64,000 nucleotides of DNA, taken from positions 1,054,001 to 1,118,000 of the forward strand of contig NZ_CP028908.1 of the NCBI RefSeq assembly GCF_024181725.1, read 5' to 3'. The translations under genes were made by a program, and so were the position numbers. Origin of the DNA: Bradyrhizobium sp. WD16. GTDB taxonomy: Bacteria; Pseudomonadota; Alphaproteobacteria; Rhizobiales; Xanthobacteraceae. Positions 18,440 through 25,303 of this stretch are shown here, piece by piece; the stretch's first letter is position 1, and the number at the start of each line of letters is the position of its first letter. Below the pieces are notes generated by a model. That model saw only the letters and a program-made list of their open reading frames with translations. It was not told the origin of the DNA and did not search any database.

Positions 18440-18562
18440 TTCGAAGCGAAGCCCGCTATTAGGTTAACGTCAGCCCAAGGAGTTGATCCCTTGCGATCAG
18501 CTTCCAGCCATTTTTGCAAAACTTGTCGGCAACTCTCTGAGAAAACCGTTTGCCATTTGTGA
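17183..18562 (+). CDS. IS256-family transposase, reading through the element's right end
   Basis: The mutator-type transposase has the DDE residues in VWLDGLVVKVRH, FIACMDGLNGLPEAVNAVF and VIYTTNAIESLNMTMRKLTR, together with CVVHLVRASLRYV. The first 419 codons fill the element up to the last base of the right inverted repeat. No stop occurs inside, so the frame adds 40 residues encoded by flanking DNA and ends at 18562, antisense to the 3' end of zorD. The catalytic part appears complete. Confidence 0.9.
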   Translation: MQMKVSPELLEELTKDFKRPEEMESLYAQMLQHMINRGLSAELDAHLAAGSAEAGSNAGRSNKRNGKSMKTVRSANGSLTVETPRDRLGTFEPQLVKKRQVRLAGMEEKILTLYAKGLTTRDIEDALTELYGVSISHTLISQVTESVMDEARAWQNRPLDDVYPIVWLDGLVVKVRHNKQVINKSAHIVLGVNLRGEKEVLGLWLAESEGAKFWLSVLTELRNRGVRDIFIACMDGLNGLPEAVNAVFPRTLTQLCVVHLVRASLRYVATQDAKAVIATLKKIYQSASADEAAAELDAFEAEWGRKYKSVVRIWRGNWDNVIPFFQFVPEIRKVIYTTNAIESLNMTMRKLTRNRRIFPNDDAALKSLFLAIQEAAKNWKSIHHWKPALQSFQIMFGEDRVPLEQLQANPQRHSSVYSLFEAKPAIRLTSAQGVDPLRSASSHFCKTCRQLSEKTVCHL

Positions 18563-21500
18563 GGCCGACCACAATAGCATCCGCAGCGCGCCAATTTGCG
18601 CGAACTCTTTCCGCATCGACTAACAAGCCGTTATCGACCGGATTATCAATGTTCGATACGTGCTTGCATTGAAGTAGATGCGAAATTGTTCCCAGTTCAT
18701 CTCGAACAACGATGTCGGCACCGCCATCCCCCGAACGGATGGTGAGCTTAGCGTTCAAGCCGCTCCGAATAAGACAATCTCGCACAAATTCTTCGAGCCC
18801 TAGGGGACCAGATTTGTCGACTTCCTCTAGAATTTTCGTCGGATTCTGCGGCGACTTTGACTGGAATGCTTGAGTAAAATCAGCAGCCGTAATTTCCGTC
18901 GACGTCAATATCTTCCTCGAAACGGCTCGTCTGCTCGCGAGCAGCTCATCTAGGATGACATCATAGGAAGTCTCCTGAAGCTGCGGATGAACAGCTCCAA
19001 ATTTGTAGACGTAAACCTCCTTCTTTGCTCCGATTCTATAGGCTCTGTCGGTGCACTGGTCTTCAACGGCAGGGTTCCACCATCGGTCGAGATGCATCAC
19101 GTGATTTGCGGCCACAATATTTAGGCCAACGCCCGCGGCTCTTGGAGACAGGATTAGCGCAGCAAATCCTTCTATTTCCGAGAATCTATCAACGATAGGC
19201 TGCCGCTGACTTGGATTTGTATCTCCCCGAATGAATTCTGGTTGAGGGCACGCGAACCGTTCTTTTATGAGACGGGATAAAATAGTTTGAATTTTTCTAC
19301 TATTGACGAATACAATTACTTTTTCTTTGCGGCTGGCGATCATTGCCAACTGCTGAAATGCCGGTGCAAACCTAGCGGACATCATGATGTAGTCCTCGGC
19401 GGACAGCAAACCGCCAGAGACACTCTCAGGATCAGCCGGATGCAGTGAAATTGACCTGAAGTCGTGGAGGGCTCTCAATATCTTAAGGTTGCCCGCCTGC
19501 GTAGCTGCACTTATCTCAGCGTAGCGGCTCGCTTGTACTGCAGGCATCGCTGTCCTGACCATGTTGCCTTCATGCTTTGGCGGCAGGTCTTTGGCGACAT
19601 CTTCCTTCATTCGGCGAAGCGCGTACGCTGGCACTCCCTTGCCGCTAATCGTGCTCGGGCTCAGTATTTCATTCGAGAGCCGCTCAAGAGATTTAGCGCG
19701 TTCTGCTTCAGCCTGCGATTTACCGTAGATCTTGATAAACTCGCGCAACGGGGGAAAATAACCAGGTGCTATAATGTCAGTTATTGCCCAAAGGTCGGCG
19801 ATAGAATTTTCAACCGGCGTGCCCGTCATGCCTACGACGAAATCGACGTTTAGCGTTTTGAGAGTCGCATTAATTCGCGTAGTTGGATTCTTTGCCTTCT
19901 GAATCTCGTCGAATACTCCAACGCTGAAGGGCACCCCGGCAAAACTAATATGATAATCTCGAACCGTCTCAAATGTTGTTAGAACCCAGGTTGCCTGCTT
20001 GATCTCCTGTGAGTTCAATAGCATTAGCCCATCATTACTCTTTCCAACTTTTAGTGCGTTCAATTGATTGCCGAAAGCTATCAACGGAGGGCCGAGTCCT
20101 TCATCAAACGCAAATCTCTGGTGCTCGCTTTCCCAATTCTTCAAAAGACTGGTCGGCGCAACTACTAGCGCGGGACGGCCGCTCCGGACCAGTCGCTCTC
20201 GCATCAGAAGCATCAGAAATGTTAGACTTTGGAGCGTCTTACCCAGTCCCATATCATCCGCAAGTAGTACGCCAGGCCATCCGCTCGTATACGCGCTAGT
20301 TAGCCATGCCACGCCCTGTTGTTGGTGCTGCTTCAGCTCAACCCTCATGAGTGGTTGAGTCGCGTCAGTCAGTCGGCGAGGAATGAATTGCCTCTTGAAC
20401 TCGGCTTCATCAAAGTTCTCTCGCGTTTTGAGAACGGCAATCCGGCGGCGAATGGGGGCCAGTTGCTCTTGTTCTTGGCCGCTGAAAGAAAGTTGCTTAC
20501 TGGGTGGCGCCTCGGGCGGCATCAGGCGTTGGAGGGTAGGCAGAAGGCCCGGAGCATTCGTCGAAACGCTAACGTCACCGATGTCGACCTGCTGTTGACC
20601 GCGCGATATCGCATCCTGCACGGCGTGCAACCACCTTGGAACATCTTCTGGTTCGCCAACAACGAGCTTGTCTCCTAAGACGACGGAGAAGCGTTCGGGC
20701 AGCCATGTGTTTGACTGCTTTTCGAGATAAGAAAGCTGCGGCGGAATCCATTCACCAAGCCCGACAATGCGCTGCGAGTATTGCTCCGTCTCATAGAACA
20801 ATGTGTCTCCGATAGAGACATCACGGTCATCATCGAATTCCTTGTACGCCGCCGAAATTGCTGCAGCGGGCGCCATCAAAAAAGAGAGGCGCTCCTCAAT
20901 CTGAGCAGACTGCTTTCGCTTAACGACCTCCAGCGCCGGCCGGAGCGACGGATCGATAAATATGTATTGGCCACTTTCGATCACATATGTGGAATTGACT
21001 TGCTTCTGTGACCTAAATTGCTTTCCGAACAGTTCCGCAGTCGCTGGCGTAACGGCCAATTCCGCCTCTGCGCCGTCTTGCATTTCAGCGTCACTCTTTC
21101 GCATTGGAATAGGATCGAAATTAATGTCGCCTCCGCCCAAGGTTGGCTTCAAGCTAAATGCCGTCACATGGGACACACGCACCTTCATAATGAAAGCATC
21201 GGTACCGATGTTCGGAACAGGAGCGTCGTCGGGTATGAGAAGACGCAGTGCGGCAAAGGCGGCGATCTTGTCGTCTCTTGTTTTTGCCGAATTAAGCTCA
21301 TTTGCGCGTTGCAGAACCTGGAATATTGTTCCGGAAATGCGAAACCTTTTCCCACTTGCTTGAAAAATCCCTTCGCTGAAGGTCCCAACTACTCGAACAC
21401 CGCCATTTGTAGCGGAGTAAGCTATTCTGAAGTCATCCGACGCCAGTCCACCAACACTCTGGACGTCGATCTGATATGGAAATGGCGGAAGGAGACCGAG

Positions 21501-21752
21501 TTGCAATGCGTCGTCATTGGCAAGCGACGCCGCGTCTTCAAACGTTAGAAGCCGTGTAGCGCCGTCTTTAGGCTCGAGATGCCCTTGATACTTAAGTTCA
21601 TCCAGTACCGCTGACGTTAGCGGAGGCAACTTTCCAATCGCTTCATCCCAATCGGACTGAACTGCAAGACGGCTACCGAACAAGCCGTTGCGCTTCTCGC
21701 ATATCCTTAGCAAATAGCCAGTATCGCTAAGCTCTGAAACAATCTCAAACAT
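18459..21752 (-). CDS. zorD: ZorD: SNF2-type helicase with C-terminal Mrr-like nuclease domain (Zorya type I)
   Basis: The 1097-residue protein starts at MFEIVSELSDTGYLLRICEK (ATG 21752), 2 bp after the zorC stop. The longer frame to 21809 would overlap zorC. The helicase core has Walker A LLADDMGLGKTLQSL (about 495), Walker B FDEIQKAKNP (about 610), GMTGTPVENSIADLW and the C-lobe VFVNSRKIQTIL, LSPRAAGVGLNI and RWWNPAVEDQCTDRAYRIG (about 890). The C-terminus (about 970-1097) has GDGGADIVV and LLQCKH, the D...QxK core of Mrr-type restriction endonucleases. In Zorya, ZorD is the DNA-degrading effector recruited after the ZorAB motor senses phage. It appears intact. Confidence 0.88.
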   Translation of the reverse strand: MFEIVSELSDTGYLLRICEKRNGLFGSRLAVQSDWDEAIGKLPPLTSAVLDELKYQGHLEPKDGATRLLTFEDAASLANDDALQLGLLPPFPYQIDVQSVGGLASDDFRIAYSATNGGVRVVGTFSEGIFQASGKRFRISGTIFQVLQRANELNSAKTRDDKIAAFAALRLLIPDDAPVPNIGTDAFIMKVRVSHVTAFSLKPTLGGGDINFDPIPMRKSDAEMQDGAEAELAVTPATAELFGKQFRSQKQVNSTYVIESGQYIFIDPSLRPALEVVKRKQSAQIEERLSFLMAPAAAISAAYKEFDDDRDVSIGDTLFYETEQYSQRIVGLGEWIPPQLSYLEKQSNTWLPERFSVVLGDKLVVGEPEDVPRWLHAVQDAISRGQQQVDIGDVSVSTNAPGLLPTLQRLMPPEAPPSKQLSFSGQEQEQLAPIRRRIAVLKTRENFDEAEFKRQFIPRRLTDATQPLMRVELKQHQQQGVAWLTSAYTSGWPGVLLADDMGLGKTLQSLTFLMLLMRERLVRSGRPALVVAPTSLLKNWESEHQRFAFDEGLGPPLIAFGNQLNALKVGKSNDGLMLLNSQEIKQATWVLTTFETVRDYHISFAGVPFSVGVFDEIQKAKNPTTRINATLKTLNVDFVVGMTGTPVENSIADLWAITDIIAPGYFPPLREFIKIYGKSQAEAERAKSLERLSNEILSPSTISGKGVPAYALRRMKEDVAKDLPPKHEGNMVRTAMPAVQASRYAEISAATQAGNLKILRALHDFRSISLHPADPESVSGGLLSAEDYIMMSARFAPAFQQLAMIASRKEKVIVFVNSRKIQTILSRLIKERFACPQPEFIRGDTNPSQRQPIVDRFSEIEGFAALILSPRAAGVGLNIVAANHVMHLDRWWNPAVEDQCTDRAYRIGAKKEVYVYKFGAVHPQLQETSYDVILDELLASRRAVSRKILTSTEITAADFTQAFQSKSPQNPTKILEEVDKSGPLGLEEFVRDCLIRSGLNAKLTIRSGDGGADIVVRDELGTISHLLQCKHVSNIDNPVDNGLLVDAERVRANWRAADAIVVGLTNGKRFSQRVADKFCKNGWKLIARDQLLGLTLT

Positions 21753-21754
21753 CG

Positions 21755-23089
21755 CTAAGCTCGTATGCCGGTGTGATGCTCGATTGCACGGCGAGCCCAG
21801 GTAGTCCAACTACCATTTTTGTCGTGACGGATAGCGTCGCGCATAAAGTCCCCGATGCGCACTTCCATGCTCGCGCGCCTAAGCTCTTGGCCGACATAAG
21901 TCGGTTTATGGAATTCAGGGGCGCCCTTATCGCCGTCGCGCCAAAACCTGAGCGCCCCAGAGTGACTCCATTCTGCGATCACTAGATCGCCTAGCCGCAT
22001 CAATAAAACGGACTGATTGGAGTTTGCCCCAGTTAAGTGAGACCATTTCATATATTCAGTATCCGGGCTTGCTCGCTGAGCTTGCTTGGCCACGCGTCCG
22101 GCATCGCTTGCTAGAATGAGCGTTAGGTCAGTTACGTGGCCCTTCTCGAAATATCGCAACCAAAACTTCTTGCGCGGCATGAACTGATCGTCTGCGGTCT
22201 CTTCGATGATCCGTATGAAAAGATCGAGATACTCGATGGAGAGCCAGCGCCTGACGGCTACTAAGCACTCGTCTCGGCGCCGCTGGCCATCCTTGCCCAG
22301 CAGGATAGGCCACATATAGAGCCGCGGATCTCGATATCTGGAAATGAGTGCGCCAACGATCTTCTTTAAAGCGTCTGGCGGCGGCGGTTGGTGAAGAAAT
22401 GGATCAACCAACGCCTCATAAAACTCCGCCGGTGGAGTGCCCACAATGTTGTCAAACGCAAAGGACAACGCGTGCTCCAGGCGGCCGGGCTTCAAGTTTC
22501 TTGTTGCCAGTCGAATGCAAGCCAACTTCAGCTCGATGCCATACGCTGTCGATAGGATGAACGTTGATAGTCCCTTGGCAAGGCTCGCTTGATGGATGTT
22601 GTTGCCTTCCAAAAGAGAAGTCGCAACAGAGTTCACCGCCTGGTTATCTTCCAAGATCCCGGTGAGTTTGCAAAACCTTCGATTGCTTTCCATCAATTGA
22701 TCAAGGTTCTGCCTAACGTAGGCCCTCAAAATGTCCCGCAGGGACTTATCCCGATAGCAAAAAAACAATGAATTGAGGCTAGCACGAATGCAGCGCTTAT
22801 CGCGTCGACGACTGGCCTCGGTCAAAAGTCCTAAAACATCTTCAGTGCTGAAGCCTTCATGCAACCCAATAGCAGAAATAGCGACTCGCAATTCGCGCCG
22901 AGAGACAAGCGATAGCGATCCTGTCCGCACTCTTGAGACGATCGCCTCTAAAGTTGCCCGGCTTGGCTTGAGGTCGGATGAATCAGCTCTATATCCAGAA
23001 CATGCTTCAATCAGCTTGCCGTACTCGGCTAATCTCGTTGATTCGAGGCGCTTCGGCGAAAACGAGTTTATCGCAGCCAGGATCGACAT
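21755..23089 (-). CDS. zorC: ZorC: EH-signature protein of the Zorya type I system
   Basis: The 444-residue, largely helical protein lies between the OmpA-domain gene and the SNF2 gene, the position of zorC in type I Zorya. The EH-signature region is visible near the C-terminus: MRLGDLVIAEWSHSGALRFW, then APEFHKPTYVGQELRRA, with the Glu and His that name the domain in AEWSHSG. ZorC is thought to bind DNA and cooperate with ZorD. The gene starts 12 bp after the zorB stop and ends 2 bp before zorD. The domain call is by eye; the locus makes it likely. Confidence 0.78.
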   Translation of the reverse strand: MSILAAINSFSPKRLESTRLAEYGKLIEACSGYRADSSDLKPSRATLEAIVSRVRTGSLSLVSRRELRVAISAIGLHEGFSTEDVLGLLTEASRRRDKRCIRASLNSLFFCYRDKSLRDILRAYVRQNLDQLMESNRRFCKLTGILEDNQAVNSVATSLLEGNNIHQASLAKGLSTFILSTAYGIELKLACIRLATRNLKPGRLEHALSFAFDNIVGTPPAEFYEALVDPFLHQPPPPDALKKIVGALISRYRDPRLYMWPILLGKDGQRRRDECLVAVRRWLSIEYLDLFIRIIEETADDQFMPRKKFWLRYFEKGHVTDLTLILASDAGRVAKQAQRASPDTEYMKWSHLTGANSNQSVLLMRLGDLVIAEWSHSGALRFWRDGDKGAPEFHKPTYVGQELRRASMEVRIGDFMRDAIRHDKNGSWTTWARRAIEHHTGIRA

Positions 23090-23101
23090 GAGGCAGCCCT
23101 G

Positions 23102-23738
23102 CTACTTTGTTAGCAACTTCTGCACTTCGTTGAGGTTGTCCGATCGGGGGGAAAACATCAGAACCCGCAAATCGATACGACGATTACCCTTCTTCCCTTC
23201 TTCAGCGTCGTTAGAAAAGGCAGGGCGGGTCTCGCCATACTCCGCAGGATTGATTAGGGGGGACGTGCCCTCACCAAGCCTTTTACCGTCAACGCTTGGA
23301 GAGATGCTAAACATCTGCGCGAGGCGAGGTTGATAGGCATAGATAGTTTGAACCGCGTTTATAGCCCGGCGGCCCGAAAGCGACAGATTATCGCGTATGT
23401 TACCTTCGACCGTGCCCCATATCGGCGTGTTGTCAGTGTGACCCTCTACAAATACTGCGTCGATGAAGACGGCGTTCGGGTTGCAAACACGGGTTGGATA
23501 GCTGGCGGGACCTACACTAAAGCAAGGAAGCACCTTCGCAAGCGCTGCAGCCAGCGACTTCACAGCGTTTTCGCTGGGTGAGCCTGGGACAATGATAGAC
23601 TTTCCCTGAGGAAAGAGCATATCGCCCGATAAACGCAAAATTCCTTGCTCTGGAATCACCTTCACATCGTTGTCGCTTATGCCCTGAATATTGCTCAGAC
23701 TGCGCTGCAGCTCATAGAGTATCTTTTCGCGGGCAGAG
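23102..23738 (-). pseudogene. zorB: zorB, 3' part: OmpA-like peptidoglycan-binding domain, cut off by IS3
   Basis: After the IS3 junction the zorB frame continues SAREKILYELQRSLSNIQG and carries the OmpA/MotB C-terminal domain: FIDAVFVEGHTDNTPIWG, NLSLSGRRAINAVQTIY and RRIDLRVLMF. In ZorB this domain anchors the motor to peptidoglycan in the periplasm. Without the membrane segment encoded on the other side of the IS, this part has no start or export signal of its own; the open frame upstream to 23890 belongs to the IS. It is likely non-functional unless the IS excises. Confidence 0.88.
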
Positions 23739-23822
23739 TGAGCTGGTCCCGGAAATCTGGACAGGACGATAAGTGGAATTTCTGCCTGACAACGGCGATA
23801 ATCGCCGCGAACAGGAGAGACC

Positions 23823-24131
23823 ATGAAGAGACGACCCCGCCGGAACCACTCACCGGCCTTCAAGGCGAAGGTGGCTCTGGCCGCCATCAAGGGCGATCGG
23901 ACGATCGTCCAACTGGCCGAGCATTTCGACGTTCACCCCAATCAGATCACCGCATGGAAATCGCAGCTCGAGGGCAGCGCGTCTGAGGTTTTCGGATCGG
24001 GAGGCGGAGCGCCGGCCATCCCCGCGATCGATGTGAAGTCGCTCCATGCCAAGATCGGGGAGCTGACGCTGGAGAACGATTTTTTAGAAGGCGCGCTCAC
24101 CAAGGCGGGATTGCTGAGCGCAAAGCGATGA
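23823..24131 (+). CDS. IS3-family transposase OrfA
   Basis: The 102-residue protein has the helix-turn-helix HSPAFKAKVALAAIKGDRTI then QLAEHFDVHPNQITAWKSQL and a leucine-zipper-like LHAKIGELTLENDFLEGAL, the usual OrfA layout for DNA binding and oligomerisation. It overlaps orfB by 4 bp (ATGA), so an OrfAB fusion or coupled translation is possible. Confidence 0.93.
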   Translation: MKRRPRRNHSPAFKAKVALAAIKGDRTIVQLAEHFDVHPNQITAWKSQLEGSASEVFGSGGGAPAIPAIDVKSLHAKIGELTLENDFLEGALTKAGLLSAKR

Positions 24132-24955
24132 TCGACCGTGAGCACGATCTGTCGATCACCAAGCAGGCAGAGGTTTTGAAGATCAGCCGGGGCAGCGTTT
24201 ATTATCTGCCCCGCCCAGTATCGCCCGCCGACCTCGAGATCATGCAACAGATCGATCGGCTGCACCTGGAATACCCCTTCGCCGGTTCGCGTATGTTGCG
24301 AGGCCTGCTGGCCTTGCGGGGGTGCAAGGTCGGCCGCCGGCATGTGAAGACGCTGATGCGGCGGATGGGGATAGAGGCGCTCTATCGCCGGCCGCGCACG
24401 ACGAAGCCTGAACCCGGCCACAAGATCTATCCGTATCTGCTGCACGGCATGGAGATCACGCGACCGAACCAGGTCTGGGCCATGGACATCACCTATATCC
24501 CGATGGCCCACGGCTTCGTCTATCTCGCCGCCGTGCTCGATTGGGCGACGCGTCGTGTTCTGTCCTGGCGATTGTCGATTACGATGGAGGCGTCCTTCTG
24601 TGTCGAGACATTGGAGGATGCTCTCGCGCGTCACGGCAAGCCGGACATATTCAACACCGACCAGGGCTCGCAGTTCACTGGCGCGGCCTTCACCGGCGTG
24701 CTCGCCGATAACGGCATCGCCATCAGCATGGACGGCAAAGGAGCTTGGCGGGACAACGTGTTCGTTGAGAGGCTGTGGAAAAGCGTCAAATACGAGGAGG
24801 TCTATCTGCGAGCCTATGAGACCGTCGGCGAGGCGCGAAGCTCGATTGGTCGGTATCTCGACTTTTACAATGGCCGCCGCCCGCATTCGAGCCTTGACGA
24901 CCGCACCCCGGATCAAGCCTACTTCGATCTTCCTCCGCTCCGCGCGGCGGCCTAA
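24128..24955 (+). CDS. IS3-family transposase OrfB (integrase catalytic domain)
   Basis: The 275-residue protein has the rve-type DDE core: NQVWAMDITYIPM (first D), IFNTDQGSQFTG (second D) and KGAWRDNVFVERLWKSVKYEE (E), plus the upstream HTH_21 region PFAGSRMLRGLLALRG. All three catalytic residues are present, so the element may still be able to move. Confidence 0.95.
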   Translation: MIDREHDLSITKQAEVLKISRGSVYYLPRPVSPADLEIMQQIDRLHLEYPFAGSRMLRGLLALRGCKVGRRHVKTLMRRMGIEALYRRPRTTKPEPGHKIYPYLLHGMEITRPNQVWAMDITYIPMAHGFVYLAAVLDWATRRVLSWRLSITMEASFCVETLEDALARHGKPDIFNTDQGSQFTGAAFTGVLADNGIAISMDGKGAWRDNVFVERLWKSVKYEEVYLRAYETVGEARSSIGRYLDFYNGRRPHSSLDDRTPDQAYFDLPPLRAAA

Positions 24956-24994
24956 CCCCGGCAGAGCCTCCACTTATCGACGCGGAAAATCTGT

Positions 24995-25303
24995 TCAGAC
25001 AACCGGGACCACCTCAGAGTCCGCCTGCTTTAAATATCGCTCCAACGGGTTCTGCCGTAATTTTTGAAGCTCATCTTCGAGCTCAGAAACGCGGCGCTTC
25101 GTTTGCTCGAGTTCAGCAGAGGTGGCCTTCAGTTGATCCAATGTTGCTAGGTGCTGAGACAAGGGAATTGTCCGCTCGGTGTCTTGAATGCGATACGCGA
25201 AATACATGAGGAGGATAATGAAAACGAACAACATGCCGACCATGATGTCGGTCATGGATACAAAGTAGCTTTCCTCTCCCTGTTCGACTTCGGCTTCGCT
25301 CAT
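24995..25303 (-). CDS. zorB: zorB, 5' part: membrane segment and coiled coil, truncated by IS3
   Basis: ATG 25303 overlaps the zorA stop (ATGA). The first 96 residues are genuine ZorB: FVSMTDIMVGMLFVFIILLM, in which Asp19 at the start of the single membrane helix corresponds to the ion-binding Asp of MotB/ExbD proteins. A coiled coil follows (TSAELEQTKRRVSELEDELQ). From the junction at 25016 the frame reads VVPVV encoded by the IS and stops at 24995. The 102-residue product lacks the peptidoglycan-binding domain. Confidence 0.85.
   Translation of the reverse strand: MSEAEVEQGEESYFVSMTDIMVGMLFVFIILLMYFAYRIQDTERTIPLSQHLATLDQLKATSAELEQTKRRVSELEDELQKLRQNPLERYLKQADSEVVPVV

Larger units (their letters stand above)
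23739..25016 (+). mobile_element. IS3-family insertion sequence inside zorB
   Basis: The 1278-bp element has imperfect terminal inverted repeats beginning TGAGCTGGTCCCGG (left) and TGAGGTGGTCCCGG (right, reverse-complemented), with the TG...CA ends usual for IS3. It is flanked by a 3-bp direct duplication, GAG (23736-23738 and 25017-25019). It carries overlapping orfA and orfB on the plus strand, opposite to zorB. Removing the element plus one GAG copy (1281 bp) rejoins zorB in frame. Confidence 0.93.

Noticed and set aside
18459..21752. SNF2 helicase as a stand-alone RapA-like or restriction-modification protein
   Set aside because: The fused Mrr-type nuclease domain and the operon position after zorC indicate ZorD; no methyltransferase gene is present.
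23739..23890. Start of the downstream zorB fragment inside the IS
   Set aside because: Codons from 23890 to 23739 are IS end sequence; no ribosome site or homology supports them as ZorB.
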